Assembly (NCBI RefSeq): GCF_002585305.1
Contig: NZ_NUNF01000005.1
Span: 12,545-76,544, forward strand
DNA from: Bacillus sp. AFS037270
GTDB taxonomy: Bacteria > Bacillota > Bacilli > Bacillales_B > DSM-18226
DNA: 64,000 nt
Reading direction: 5' to 3'
The notes under the pieces are model-generated. The model searched no databases. It had not been told where the DNA came from and was given only the letters and a program-made list of their open reading frames with translations. Of the stretch, positions 1-10,457 are shown in pieces; position 1 is the stretch's first letter, and every line of letters starts with the position of its first letter. The position numbers and the translations under genes were made by a program.

Positions 1-22
1 GGGGCTAGGCGCTGAAGCTGAG
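1..22. repeat. Tail of a dispersed intergenic repeat
   Basis: The first bases contain CTAGGCGCTGAAGCTG. This nearly matches the end of the larger repeat at 44424-44636 (CTAGGCGCTGGAGCTG at 44619-44634), so the window probably opens inside another copy of that element. Only the tail is visible. Confidence 0.5.
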
Positions 23-28
23 AAAACG

Positions 29-64
29 AAAAAGAGTTCATGCCTGGGTGGCTGAACTCTTTTT
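29..64 (-). terminator. Rho-independent terminator of lipA
   Basis: A 12-bp perfect inverted repeat (AAAAAGAGTTCA at 29-40 pairs with TGAACTCTTTTT at 53-64) lies just after the lipA stop. On the minus strand it is followed by a T-rich tract. Its A/T flanks could let it work in both directions. Confidence 0.85.
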
Positions 65-67
65 ATT

Positions 68-985
68 TTAAGCTTCTTTAGCCTCTTTTTCACCGAGCAT
101 TTGCTTATGTTTGGCTGCTGCATTAACTTGCTCATCGGCATGGTATGAGGAGCGAACAAGAGGACCAGCTTCACAATGGCTAAAACCTTTACTTAGCGCA
201 ATTTGCTGGAATTCCTTAAATTCATCAGGAGTATAATACTTCTCAACCTTTAAATGACTTTTGGTCGGCTGCAGATATTGTCCAATTGTCATGATGTCAA
301 CGTTGTTAGCTCTTAGGTCATCCATAACTTCCAATATCTCTTCTTTTGTTTCTCCAAGACCAATCATTAAGCTGGATTTAGTTGGAATGCTTGGCTGCAT
401 TTCTTTGGCACGGCGGAGGAACTCCAGTGAACGGTCATATTTAGCGCGTGCACGTACTCTTGGAGTTAATCGTCTAACAGTTTCAATATTATGGTTAAGA
501 ATATCCGGCTTGGCATCCATTAAGATTTTTAAGTTCTCTTCCTTTCCACCCATATCCGATGGAAGAACTTCAATACTTGTAAATGGATTTTTACGGCGAA
601 TAGCTCGTACCGTTTCAGCAAATACAGCTGCTCCGCCATCTTTTAAGTCATCCCGAGCAACAGCCGTTACAACGACATGTTTTAGGTTCATTAATTGAAC
701 AGAATCGGCAACTCTTTCTGGCTCTTGCCAATCGAGTTCTGTTGGAAGACCTGTTTTTACCGCACAGAAACGGCAGGCACGTGTACAGGTATCCCCAAGG
801 ATCATAAAGGTTGCCGTACGTCTTACGGCCCAGCATTCATGAATATTAGGGCATCTAGCTTCTTCACAAACGGTATGAAGATTTTTTTCCCGCATCATTT
901 TTTTTAAGCCTGTATATGACTCATTGGTATTTAATTTTATTTTTAGCCATTCCGGCTTACGTAAAATTTCTTCTTTCTTGCTCAT
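68..985 (-). CDS. lipA: Lipoyl synthase LipA
   Basis: Radical-SAM enzyme that inserts two sulfur atoms into protein-bound octanoyl groups to make lipoyl cofactor, for example on GcvH (encoded at 37729) and 2-oxoacid dehydrogenases. Both cluster motifs are visible: the N-terminal auxiliary-cluster cysteines ([12 protein letters not shown]) and the radical-SAM CxxxCxxC (CTRACRFC). I start at the ATG at 985, giving 305 aa, because GAGGAGTG lies just upstream; the longer frame begins at a TTG without such a site. Monocistronic with its own terminator. Directly upstream and divergent is lytH, as in B. subtilis. Confidence 0.96.
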   Translation of the reverse strand: MSKKEEILRKPEWLKIKLNTNESYTGLKKMMREKNLHTVCEEARCPNIHECWAVRRTATFMILGDTCTRACRFCAVKTGLPTELDWQEPERVADSVQLMNLKHVVVTAVARDDLKDGGAAVFAETVRAIRRKNPFTSIEVLPSDMGGKEENLKILMDAKPDILNHNIETVRRLTPRVRARAKYDRSLEFLRRAKEMQPSIPTKSSLMIGLGETKEEILEVMDDLRANNVDIMTIGQYLQPTKSHLKVEKYYTPDEFKEFQQIALSKGFSHCEAGPLVRSSYHADEQVNAAAKHKQMLGEKEAKEA

Positions 986-1160
986 TTTTACACTCCTCAA
1001 AATAACTTATATGGTTCAATTTGAGCTCTTCTTCTGTCACTTTATCATACTAGAGGATGAACAACAAGCAATTAAAATTGGATTACCAATTATTAACCAT
1101 AATGAAATATCAGAAGTATCACACACTAATCTTGTACATTAATTGGAAGGAGGATTCCTG

Positions 1161-2165
1161 TTGCGGGCTGTTCTAATTATTGGAACCATCCTTATACTTT
1201 TTATTTCTACTTTGTCTGTCAGGGATGCTCATGCACAAGAAACCGATCCCTATCAGGAAAGAATGAAGCTTTATAAAAAAGTGGAAACCATTACTCAAAT
1301 CCCTTGGTATTACTTAGCAGCCATTGATCAATACGAGAGAAGTGTCCGCCTAGCTCGCAGAGATTTACCAAAAGCTGATGGTGTCATTGGTATTTATTTT
1401 CGTCCTGAGGTGTGGGCAGGTTTGACCAATCCTAATCCAAACGAAAAGAATCCGGCTGTCATTCAGCTTTTTAATGGTATGGGCGTTGATGGAGACGGAG
1501 ATGGCAAAGCGAGTTTAAAGAGCGATGAGGATGTTTTATATGCATTCGCAAATTATCTCCTTTCATACGGTGTTGATCCTGATAATCTTAAAATTGGGTT
1601 ATGGAACTACTATCATCGCGATCGAACAGTTGGCATTATTGCTGGGAAGGCTAAAATTTACCGCCAACTTGGGCGCTTGGATTTAGATAAACGTGTTTTT
1701 CCTGTTCCTTTATACAGCAATCACAGTTACCGTAGTACCTGGGGCGACGCGCGCGGCTGGGGCGGCAGAAGAATTCATGAAGGAACTGATATTTTTGCTA
1801 ATTATGGTGTTCCCGTCCGAGCTACGGCCTATGGGATTGTTGAGATGAAAGGCTGGAATAAGTTCGGCGGCTGGAGAATCGGCATCCGTGATATTAATAA
1901 CACTTATCATTATTTCGCCCATCTTAGCGGCTTTGCTAAAAATCTTCAAGTCGGACAAGTGGTTGAACCCGGTATGGTCATTGGCGGTGTAGGCAGCACC
2001 GGATACGGTCCTCCGGGAACTTCCGGAAAATTCCCACCTCATTTACATTACGGAATGTACAAAGATAACGGGATTACCGAATGGTCATTTGATCCCTATC
2101 CACACTTAGCACAGTGGAAACGGTTGGAACGGATAGAGCTTCGAAAAACGAAAAGTTCCCGTTGA
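1161..2165 (+). CDS. lytH: Sporulation L-Ala-D-Glu endopeptidase LytH (YunA), M23 family
   Basis: Zinc metallopeptidase of the LytM/M23 type. The B. subtilis ortholog trims spore-cortex stem peptides to single L-alanine. The chosen start is TTG 1161 (334 aa), seven bases after GGAAGGAGG; an earlier in-frame TTG at 1143 precedes that site. An N-terminal hydrophobic signal segment ends near AHA. The zinc ligands are visible as HEGTD (about residues 206-210) and HLH (about 294-296). A DGDGDGK stretch (about 110-115) resembles a calcium loop. The divergent lipA and the neighbouring yunB match the conserved Bacillus order. Confidence 0.9.
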   Translation: MRAVLIIGTILILFISTLSVRDAHAQETDPYQERMKLYKKVETITQIPWYYLAAIDQYERSVRLARRDLPKADGVIGIYFRPEVWAGLTNPNPNEKNPAVIQLFNGMGVDGDGDGKASLKSDEDVLYAFANYLLSYGVDPDNLKIGLWNYYHRDRTVGIIAGKAKIYRQLGRLDLDKRVFPVPLYSNHSYRSTWGDARGWGGRRIHEGTDIFANYGVPVRATAYGIVEMKGWNKFGGWRIGIRDINNTYHYFAHLSGFAKNLQVGQVVEPGMVIGGVGSTGYGPPGTSGKFPPHLHYGMYKDNGITEWSFDPYPHLAQWKRLERIELRKTKSSR

Positions 2166-2197
2166 GAGAGTTTCCCCTTGAAACATAGCATACAAAA

Positions 2198-2225
2198 AAG
2201 GACTATCCTGATTTGGATAGTCCTT
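2198..2225. terminator. Bidirectional terminator between lytH and yunB
   Basis: An 11-bp inverted repeat (AAGGACTATCC / GGATAGTCCTT) with a 6-base loop lies between the convergent genes lytH and yunB. A-rich and T-rich flanks suit both directions. Confidence 0.85.
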
Positions 2226-2236
2226 ACTAATTGTTC

Positions 2237-3028
2237 TTAGTTAGTTTTTTTAGTTTCACTCTTGCTTGTGTCCGTCTTTTTTTCCGGTATCTGTATGGAA
2301 GGTGTTAGGCTCCCTCCATGATTATAAAATTGCGGTACTTCCCCTTCCACAAGGGTTCCACCAACCGGTATGCTTTGTTTTAGCTTCGTCACTTTAGTTG
2401 CAAATGGAGTAATAATTTGCACCGAAACCTCTATATCTACAGAAACCTCCATCCACGTGTTGTTGATTCCCATTTCTTTTGTGGCAATATGCACATCCGG
2501 TTCTACTTCACCGATGGCATGAAATTTTACTGGTATTTTCGGGCCAATATTTCCCAATAAAGTGATATTCGTTGCCTGCCCTAAAGGAATATACCAGACA
2601 ATTCCGTCCTCTTTTTCGGTATTTTCTGTTTCGATTTCCACATCATTTTCCAATAGTGCAATATCACCTTTTTTAGCTGTTTTTAAATTCTTTTGAATCT
2701 GAGCTGTGGTTTCTGCCAGTACTCGATTGATTAAATCTGTATTTAATTGAGCATTTTGCCCTTTGCCGTTACTGCCTGGTACTATTTTAATCACATCATT
2801 ATTATCACCAACATTGGTGGTACGTTTGGTAATGGCTCTGTTGATGACAAGTGAGGCGATATTCCGTGTTTCAGATGTAGCAATTCTCATTAAAGTCGGC
2901 TCAATCCCCTTATTCACGAGCCATAATCCTGAAGCAGTAGAGAACAAGAAAAGGATAAAGGATAACAACAGGACGTAGCGGAAAGGCAGAGGCCCCCGTT
3001 TGCGAAGCCGTCTAGAAAACTTAGCCAA
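2237..3028 (-). CDS. yunB: Sporulation protein YunB
   Basis: Membrane-anchored protein of the YunB family, which in B. subtilis is a sigma-E-dependent sporulation gene of unknown biochemical role. A basic N-terminus (KRGPLPFRY) is followed by one transmembrane segment and a soluble domain. The frame is open from a GTG at 3037, but AAGGGG is well spaced only for the TTG at 3028, which I choose (263 aa). It stands apart from yunC upstream (gap about 120 bp), so it probably has its own promoter. Confidence 0.85.
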   Translation of the reverse strand: MAKFSRRLRKRGPLPFRYVLLLSFILFLFSTASGLWLVNKGIEPTLMRIATSETRNIASLVINRAITKRTTNVGDNNDVIKIVPGSNGKGQNAQLNTDLINRVLAETTAQIQKNLKTAKKGDIALLENDVEIETENTEKEDGIVWYIPLGQATNITLLGNIGPKIPVKFHAIGEVEPDVHIATKEMGINNTWMEVSVDIEVSVQIITPFATKVTKLKQSIPVGGTLVEGEVPQFYNHGGSLTPSIQIPEKKTDTSKSETKKTN

Positions 3029-3123
3029 GTAAATCACCCCTTCTTGTTATATGTATGCACAAGAAAGATGAACTAGCCCATAAAAAAGGAGCAGCTGAAG
3101 CTAGCACTATTGCAAACCAAAGA

Positions 3124-3153
3124 AAAATGCCTGCTAAATATAGCAAGCATTTA
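3124..3153 (-). terminator. Terminator downstream of yunC
   Basis: An imperfect hairpin, ATGCTTGCTA pairing with TAGCAGGCAT on the minus strand, overlaps the yunC stop and is followed by TTTTTC. Confidence 0.75.
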
Positions 3154-3453
3154 AATCATTTTAAGCAAAGCCTCTTTACCGATCATTCCCTTATGAATTC
3201 CAAGTTCCTCTGCTTCCCATGTGACCGACTCTAAAGGGGCGTTTAGAAGCTGCTCAATCGTCCGGACGCCGACAGCCCGGCCAGCAATGATTTTTCGATC
3301 TCTTAGTTTATCATTTAATAGGCCTACGTCTAATGCACCACACATGATATAGCCCTTATCATTTGAAACGGTTAGCAAGGTGGTTTTAGGGAGTAAAACA
3401 GTAACAGCCAAGAAGGTATGGCCATTAATTTCAATTGGTGAAAGCTCAACCAA
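3151..3453 (-). CDS. yunC: YunC family protein (DUF1805)
   Basis: A 100-aa protein of the DUF1805 family; its function is unknown. It is compact, has no signal or membrane segment, and contains the family-like stretch GYIMCGALDVGLLN. The start is a TTG at 3453, supported by AAGGGGTGAGG five bases upstream; no ATG is better placed. It lies between yunB and yunD in the usual Bacillus order, with 67 bp separating it from yunD. Confidence 0.85.
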   Translation of the reverse strand: MVELSPIEINGHTFLAVTVLLPKTTLLTVSNDKGYIMCGALDVGLLNDKLRDRKIIAGRAVGVRTIEQLLNAPLESVTWEAEELGIHKGMIGKEALLKMI

Positions 3454-3520
3454 AGGTTCCTCACCCCTTTCCTTACTATCACTGTATGATTAGAAGGATT
3501 AAAGGGTGACAGGCTATGGT

Positions 3521-4873
3521 CTATTCGTGTTTTTCCAACTCCCATTTTAATAAGTCCCGTAAGAATTCCGGGAGAAGATAGTTCTTGTGTTTATGCGGTA
3601 AAACCTCTTTGAAAAAATGACCAAAGGTAAACATATCGGGAAGCGCCAAAGTATAGGTTTTATCTTGTTCCAAGGACGTATCATTGATGAAAATTTGATC
3701 ATCTGCAAAGTGGATTCCCTCATAAACAAAAATCCCCAAGACGGTCCCTCTAAAACCTAGGCCTTTTATTTCTCTGCGAGCTAATTCAGCACCATTTGTT
3801 TCCGTAAGTATTTTTTCCAGCTCCTCCCCAGTCAGTTCAATGATGCATGGATTAATGGGATGAGGACAAATTTTAAGCAAATCATAGGTCGTTACCTCAC
3901 CAGATAATGAGCCCAAGAAAAGACCAGCGTTTATCATCGCACAATCGGTTTGGCACCACTCTCGTAAAGCTTTGCACAGTAATTGCGAAAGATTTGTTTC
4001 ATGAAAAGAATCATGAAGTAATGGGTCCTTAAGAATGGTTATTTGTTGATTGAGAAGCTCTTTCCCCTTTTCAAAAAGGTCCGCAATTTGCTCCTGTTCG
4101 TTTTTGGACTCGGGGATCTCCTCAAAGTCGTAAAGAATGGCTTTTTTATTTTCAACATCCTTATCCTCATTGACGGTGAGTGTCATATGACCGACATAAT
4201 GACCAAATTTCCCCGCGGCTCCAATTAGTGTCTGCCCGACGACCTCCCCTTGTTCGAGGAAATGATGGGTATGTGCCCCTAAAATCACGTCGATTTCTGG
4301 AAAATTGGCAGCTATGTTTTCATCATCTTGAATTCCAAGGTGGGAAAGTAAGATGATTATATCAGCCTCTTTCCTTAAAGGCTTCAGCCATTTTTTTAGC
4401 TCTGAAATTGGATCGGTGATTTCCCATCCCAGCAGATTGTATAGATGGCTAAAGCAGGCAGTGAGGCCAATGACCCCAATTCTAGTTCCTGTTTTTGTGT
4501 CATAGATTTTATAAGGTTTGACCCAATTAGGATAGCCACCATTGATTTTAAAAAGGTTTGCGTTAAGTACATCGAAGTCTGCATCATCATATAGATGATC
4601 CAAATCTTCATGGGGAAGATTAACTCCCTCATTATTACCAATCGTAACAGCTGTATAGCCGCAACTATTTAGCAGTTCAATATTCCCTCTTCCCTTCGTT
4701 GCTTCCGTATAAGGATGCCAGCGGTCAATGAAATCACCAATATCAAATAAAAAAAGCTCTTCTTCCCTGGTGTGGTAATACTCCTTTTTTTCCATAAGGA
4801 AACTGTGGATTCGGGGCCAATGCTCCAAGTGGCTGTGAAAATCATTTGTATGAAAGATATGTATTGTTTCCAT
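3521..4873 (-). CDS. yunD: Metallophosphoesterase / 5'-nucleotidase-like protein YunD
   Basis: A two-domain 5'-nucleotidase-type protein of 450 aa. The N-terminal calcineurin-like phosphoesterase motifs are visible: HTNDFHSH (about residues 8-15), DIGDFID (44-50), LSHLG and GAHTHHF. The C-terminal half resembles the 5'-nucleotidase substrate-binding domain. The usual GNHE motif reads GNNEG (residues 79-83), so the common histidine is an asparagine; I cannot tell whether this is family-specific. There is no signal peptide, so it probably acts in the cytoplasm. It starts 7 bp after the yunE stop, implying co-transcription. Confidence 0.88.
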   Translation of the reverse strand: METIHIFHTNDFHSHLEHWPRIHSFLMEKKEYYHTREEELFLFDIGDFIDRWHPYTEATKGRGNIELLNSCGYTAVTIGNNEGVNLPHEDLDHLYDDADFDVLNANLFKINGGYPNWVKPYKIYDTKTGTRIGVIGLTACFSHLYNLLGWEITDPISELKKWLKPLRKEADIIILLSHLGIQDDENIAANFPEIDVILGAHTHHFLEQGEVVGQTLIGAAGKFGHYVGHMTLTVNEDKDVENKKAILYDFEEIPESKNEQEQIADLFEKGKELLNQQITILKDPLLHDSFHETNLSQLLCKALREWCQTDCAMINAGLFLGSLSGEVTTYDLLKICPHPINPCIIELTGEELEKILTETNGAELARREIKGLGFRGTVLGIFVYEGIHFADDQIFINDTSLEQDKTYTLALPDMFTFGHFFKEVLPHKHKNYLLPEFLRDLLKWELEKHE

Positions 4874-4880
4874 GTTTGTC

Positions 4881-5702
4881 CTACCCTGTTATCCCTTGAT
4901 AGATTAAGCGCACCCCAACAATGATGAGGGTGGCCCTGATAATGATGACAATCGTTTTACTCTTAAACCTCGTATTTAAATAGACACCAACCTTTGCACC
5001 AATCCATGCTCCCGGCACTAAGGCCAAGGCATAAAGCCAATTCACGTTCCCTAACGAGATATGTGTGATGGAACTAAGGATTGAAGTTGGTAAAATCATG
5101 AACATCGATGTAGCTGTCGCCACATGCGGCGGGAAGAAAAATAGCAAGATCATCGTTGGTACCATGAGTGAGCCGCCGCCGATTCCAAAAATTCCTGATA
5201 GGAACCCGACGACAAATGCAATCACGACTCCTAAAATAGGGTTAAAACCATATTCAAAGGAGCGGCCGCTATTATCGGTAAAAGTACGGACAATTCCTTT
5301 ATTCTTGGAAAACGGAAGCGGCTTTAATTTGTCCTTAACGATTAGGACGAACGAGACAAAAAGAATAAATGTACCAAAATAGATGTTAAAAGAATGTAAG
5401 CCCATTTTTTCCGTTACCCATGCACCCAAAATACTTCCTGGTCCGCTGCCGATTAGAAAAATGAGTCCGCTTTTATAATCGACCGTTTTATGCTTCATAT
5501 AAGCAAGTGTCGATGATAAGCCGGTAAAAATCATCGTAAACAGCGAGGTACCTACTACCACTTGTGGTGTCAAGTGATGGAAGGACGGGAGGGTTGCCAG
5601 GTAAAGCAAGGCAGGAACGACAATAATTCCTCCTCCCATGCCAATCAGGGAGCCGAGTGAACTAGCTGCAATTCCTATTAATATTAAGAGTATCCACTCC
5701 AT
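4881..5702 (-). CDS. yunE: TSUP/TauE-SafE family membrane transporter YunE
   Basis: A 273-aa integral membrane protein of the TauE/SafE (TSUP) family, which moves sulfite, sulfonate or related organosulfur anions. It shows the two family repeats with glycine-rich motifs: GSLIGMGGGIIVVP near the N-terminus and GIFGIGGGSLMVPT around residue 170. About eight hydrophobic segments are visible. The substrate cannot be read from the sequence. Operon with yunF (19 bp upstream) and yunD (7 bp downstream). Confidence 0.88.
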   Translation of the reverse strand: MEWILLILIGIAASSLGSLIGMGGGIIVVPALLYLATLPSFHHLTPQVVVGTSLFTMIFTGLSSTLAYMKHKTVDYKSGLIFLIGSGPGSILGAWVTEKMGLHSFNIYFGTFILFVSFVLIVKDKLKPLPFSKNKGIVRTFTDNSGRSFEYGFNPILGVVIAFVVGFLSGIFGIGGGSLMVPTMILLFFFPPHVATATSMFMILPTSILSSITHISLGNVNWLYALALVPGAWIGAKVGVYLNTRFKSKTIVIIIRATLIIVGVRLIYQGITG

Positions 5703-5721
5703 TTGTGTTCACCTTCTAAGT

Positions 5722-6576
5722 CTATAGTTCATTAAATAAATCGAGCTGCTTGGGTGCGAGCCCTTCATATGTGAGCTGTAGGAGTTTCATCATTTCTTTT
5801 GCATTATCGGCGGCATCCCCGCCGGAGTTATTGTTAAACAGAAGGTATACATGCTTACATTCCGCTGCCAAATTTTCGATATGAGCCTTCCATTCCTGCA
5901 GTTCCTGTTGATTATAGCGATAGAGATATCGGACCTCCCGCCAGTTATCCGCATTCCGCTTCTGCCAGCCGTAAACATTGCGGCCATGAAATCTTACGAG
6001 GACTTGGTCTTTTGTGGTAGGCTGCAGAACAGTGGGAATAGATCCTTCCCCTGATTGCGGCTCGTCGCAAATACTATGAATCCATTTTTCTGATTTCATA
6101 AATTCTAGTGTTTTTTGCCGATAAGCAGCGGCAAACCAGGATTGGTGCCGGAATTCTAGGGCGCAAGGGATGTCCCCCATTTCTTGTCTGCACCATCTTA
6201 GATAATCGACATTTTCTCTTTTACAATCAAACCAGGGCGGAAATTGAAATAGGACCATAGCTAATTTGTTTTTTTCAATGTAGGGTTCTAATGACTCTTT
6301 AAAGGCTTTGAACATGGTATGTATGTTGTCAAACGGAAGTTCTCCCCGCTGATGGCCGGTCATCCCTTGATAGGCTTTGACAATAAATTGAAAATTATCC
6401 GGGGTGTCATTGACCCACTTTTCAGCATTTCGTTTAGGCTGGATGGCATAGAAGGCGGAGTCCACTTCCACGGTTGGAAAGTGTCCGGCATATACCTTTA
6501 GTTTATCTCTTGAGGTTATTTTATCTGGATAAAGGCTATCATGGTCGCCCCAACCGGTTACACCAATGTAGATCAT
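5722..6576 (-). CDS. yunF: YunF, DUF72 family protein
   Basis: A DUF72 protein with a predicted TIM-barrel fold; its enzymatic role is not established. Typical features are the N-terminal IGVTGWGDHDSLYP, FQFPPWF and LEFRHQSW around the middle, and VRFHGRN. I choose the ATG at 6576 (284 aa), eight bases after AGGGG, rather than the GTG at 6585 that abuts that site. It is the first gene of the yunFED operon and the last conserved core gene before the island. Confidence 0.88.
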   Translation of the reverse strand: MIYIGVTGWGDHDSLYPDKITSRDKLKVYAGHFPTVEVDSAFYAIQPKRNAEKWVNDTPDNFQFIVKAYQGMTGHQRGELPFDNIHTMFKAFKESLEPYIEKNKLAMVLFQFPPWFDCKRENVDYLRWCRQEMGDIPCALEFRHQSWFAAAYRQKTLEFMKSEKWIHSICDEPQSGEGSIPTVLQPTTKDQVLVRFHGRNVYGWQKRNADNWREVRYLYRYNQQELQEWKAHIENLAAECKHVYLLFNNNSGGDAADNAKEMMKLLQLTYEGLAPKQLDLFNEL

Positions 6577-6649
6577 GTCTGTCACCCCTATCTTATAATA
6601 GCATAACCATTTTTTGTTCTGCCAAAATAACGGCAGCTAGTGTTGGTTT

Positions 6650-6780
6650 TTTGCGATCGGAATTGTTGGTAGATTAATTCCGCGAGATTTGTGAGTTTTT
6701 CCGCCGGTTTTTGGTTTTTTTCCGTCGGTTTTCTAATTAATTCCGCCGAATATCAATTTATTTCCTCAATATAGCAGCGG
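6650..6780. repeat. Degenerate ~21-bp intergenic repeat array (copy 1)
   Basis: Successive units start with TTCCGC/TTCCGT followed by a T-rich spacer, spaced about 20-22 bp (for example TTCCGCGAG, TTCCGCCGG, TTCCGTCGG, TTCCGCCGA). The same kind of array occurs at 50290-50450. No coding sense is visible. Confidence 0.6.
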
Positions 6781-6810
6781 AGCCATTAGTATCACAACAC
6801 ACTTGATATA

Positions 6811-6845
6811 AAAAATACCCGCCTGCCATAAATGGCAACCGGGTA
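6811..6845 (-). terminator. Orphan terminator, probably the ancestral sufB operon terminator
   Basis: A hairpin with arms TACCCG-CCTGCCAT and ATGGCAA-CCGGGTA is followed on the minus strand by TTTTTTAT. No gene now ends just upstream except the 13-codon sufB-like remnant at 6859-6900. Its place after that remnant suggests it once ended the suf operon before the island inserted. Confidence 0.75.
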
Positions 6846-6858
6846 AATTTATAATATA

Positions 6859-6900
6859 TTATCCAATAGAGCCTTCCATCTCAAACTTGATTAATTTTGC
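6859..6900 (-). pseudogene. Duplicated sufB 3' end (13 codons plus stop); candidate attL
   Basis: Read on the minus strand, this encodes [17 protein letters not shown]. The intact sufB at 24547 ends [17 protein letters not shown]. Over the shared [11 protein letters not shown] codons and stop the DNA differs at six third positions or synonymous sites (Leu, Ile, Phe, Glu, and two Gly codons), with no amino-acid change. Longest identical runs are CCAATAGA and CCTTCCAT. This is the pattern left when an element integrates into a gene's 3' end and supplies its own version of that end. It lies on the far side of the island from sufB. Confidence 0.75.
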
Positions 6901-6994
6901 TTAAAACAGCGTGAAATGATATATATATATAAGCGGCTGAAGCTTAATATAAAGCAAATTTTTTAAATAACTTAAAATACAAAATAAATTCATT

Positions 6995-7012
6995 TCGGCA
7001 CAAAATCGGCAC
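6995..7012. repeat. TCGGCAC direct repeats (candidate integrase arm sites, left)
   Basis: Two copies of TCGGCAC at 6995-7001 and 7006-7012, with starts 11 bp apart. The heptamer recurs at 24477-24483 next to the integrase end, and AAATCGGCAC is shared by both borders. Tyrosine recombinases of integrative elements use such short arm-type repeats flanking the core. Confidence 0.45.
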
Positions 7013-7128
7013 GGTTCGAGCAAGTACTGATGCCACATAAACAAGGATTTTCCAGGGTTTCAAATGCAAATATCATCCCTTATGTAAGGATGAATAATGG
7101 TATTTCTTTCGGATAATGTAAGTAATGT

Positions 7129-8541
7129 TTATTCCAAAGTAAAAGAAGCGAGACTCGCGTTACCGATCCCCGTATAAGTAAAATACAATACCTGTATGCC
7201 GTCCGGAATGGTAATATCAGCGGAATATTCTGTCCATATGTTCGTAAACCCAACAGGTATTTTTCCGAGGGCCGGCCCGTTCCATGATGTTTTGACTTCA
7301 AAAGTTCCATTGGCATACCCACGCACCTTGATTTTGACTTTTCGAATACCGTCGCATTGGAAATATTTAAAACCGGCTGTAGCAGAATCCCTCATATTAG
7401 CAATGTATCCGATTTCTTCATCCCCATCTTTTCCATCCTGTGTAATCTTCGGAAATCGTCCGTCCATCCATGCCCCGAGAGAACCCGAATACAATTCCTC
7501 ATCCTTACAGAATAGATTGCATGCCACATAAGCTGGATATTCTCCGCGACCCGCTAGTGGTCCTCCATTGGACCCGCAGGATGTCATCTCTACTTGGGGT
7601 ATTGTGCCATCTTCCCTAAATTCAATCGGTTCAACACAGCCCTGTCGGCTGAAAACTGTTCCGTTGGTATGCCTGTGATAAAAGATGTACCATTTCCCAT
7701 TAATTTCAACAATACTGCCGTGGTTATTGTAACCATAATACATAGGCTTGTCCGCTGGTTTGTAAGTATCGATATGAAGATCGGCATTGCTTACGATGAC
7801 TCCCTGGTAGACAAAGCCTTCTGTCGGATGTTTGCTAGTCGCATAGCAAAGCTCATGCATGACGATAGAGGAGTAGATAAAATAATAAGTATCTCCTTTT
7901 TTCCTAATGGACGGCGCTTCAAAAAACTCATGTCCTTCGTACCCGCTGCCTTTGCTGTAGGGCTCACTTGGTGCAATAAAAACTGGTTCTTCCATAATTG
8001 TAAGCATATCCGGACCAATTACCGTCGCCATGGCACCCTTTCTTGATTTGTCACCAGCTGCACAAAAGCCAGTGTACAAATAGGTTGTGTCGCCTTCGGT
8101 CAAGACCCCTGGGTCGAATTGAGGCTGGTCGCCCTCTTTTTCCCCCAAGCGTGTTCCATCTGAATAATGCACATAACCGTAAAATTCGTAACGGCCCGCC
8201 GGCGAATCACAGACGGCTACCGACACAACGGGGACTTTGTCAAGCACATAATAGAGATAATACCGACCATCTGAACCTACTGTGACATCTGGTGCATAAA
8301 GACACATTCTGCCATCAGGATTGAGTGGATCATCTGTTTTTTTGTAAATGACACCTTCATACCGCCAATCACCTAAATTATCCACTGGTGCAGACCAGCA
8401 CACATAATCGTTTATGCAAAAGACATGCCCGTTAAAACGATCATGAGAGCCATACACATACACTCTATCATTAAAAACATATGGTTCTCCATCAGGAATA
8501 TATTCCCACGATGGAAGATACGGATTGAATCCTTGCTTCAT
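7129..8541 (-). CDS. Glycoside hydrolase family 43 (arabinofuranosidase / beta-xylosidase type)
   Basis: A 470-aa intracellular GH43 enzyme (no signal peptide). The N-terminal five-bladed propeller shows NPYLPSWEYIPDGEPYVF, with the likely catalytic-base Asp in IPDGEP, then YAPDVTVG and GHEFFEAPS with a likely acid Glu. The last ~110 residues look like a CBM6-type beta-sandwich. It probably trims arabinose or xylose from imported oligosaccharides; exact specificity is not readable. I start at the ATG at 8541, preferred over the GTG at 8547 on spacing to AAGGAG. It follows abfA by 75 bp and is likely co-transcribed. Confidence 0.85.
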   Translation of the reverse strand: MKQGFNPYLPSWEYIPDGEPYVFNDRVYVYGSHDRFNGHVFCINDYVCWSAPVDNLGDWRYEGVIYKKTDDPLNPDGRMCLYAPDVTVGSDGRYYLYYVLDKVPVVSVAVCDSPAGRYEFYGYVHYSDGTRLGEKEGDQPQFDPGVLTEGDTTYLYTGFCAAGDKSRKGAMATVIGPDMLTIMEEPVFIAPSEPYSKGSGYEGHEFFEAPSIRKKGDTYYFIYSSIVMHELCYATSKHPTEGFVYQGVIVSNADLHIDTYKPADKPMYYGYNNHGSIVEINGKWYIFYHRHTNGTVFSRQGCVEPIEFREDGTIPQVEMTSCGSNGGPLAGRGEYPAYVACNLFCKDEELYSGSLGAWMDGRFPKITQDGKDGDEEIGYIANMRDSATAGFKYFQCDGIRKVKIKVRGYANGTFEVKTSWNGPALGKIPVGFTNIWTEYSADITIPDGIQVLYFTYTGIGNASLASFTLE

Positions 8542-8616
8542 CCTCACTCCACTCCTTGTATCTTAATAAATAGGTTACTTTAACAGCAAATAAAAAATAT
8601 GGAAATTGATTCAAAA

Positions 8617-10457
<1,841 letters not shown>

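Noticed and set aside
7073..7093. Terminator after the first GH43 gene
   Set aside because: A bulged TCATCC/GGATGA hairpin exists, but there is no clear T-tract; evidence is too thin.
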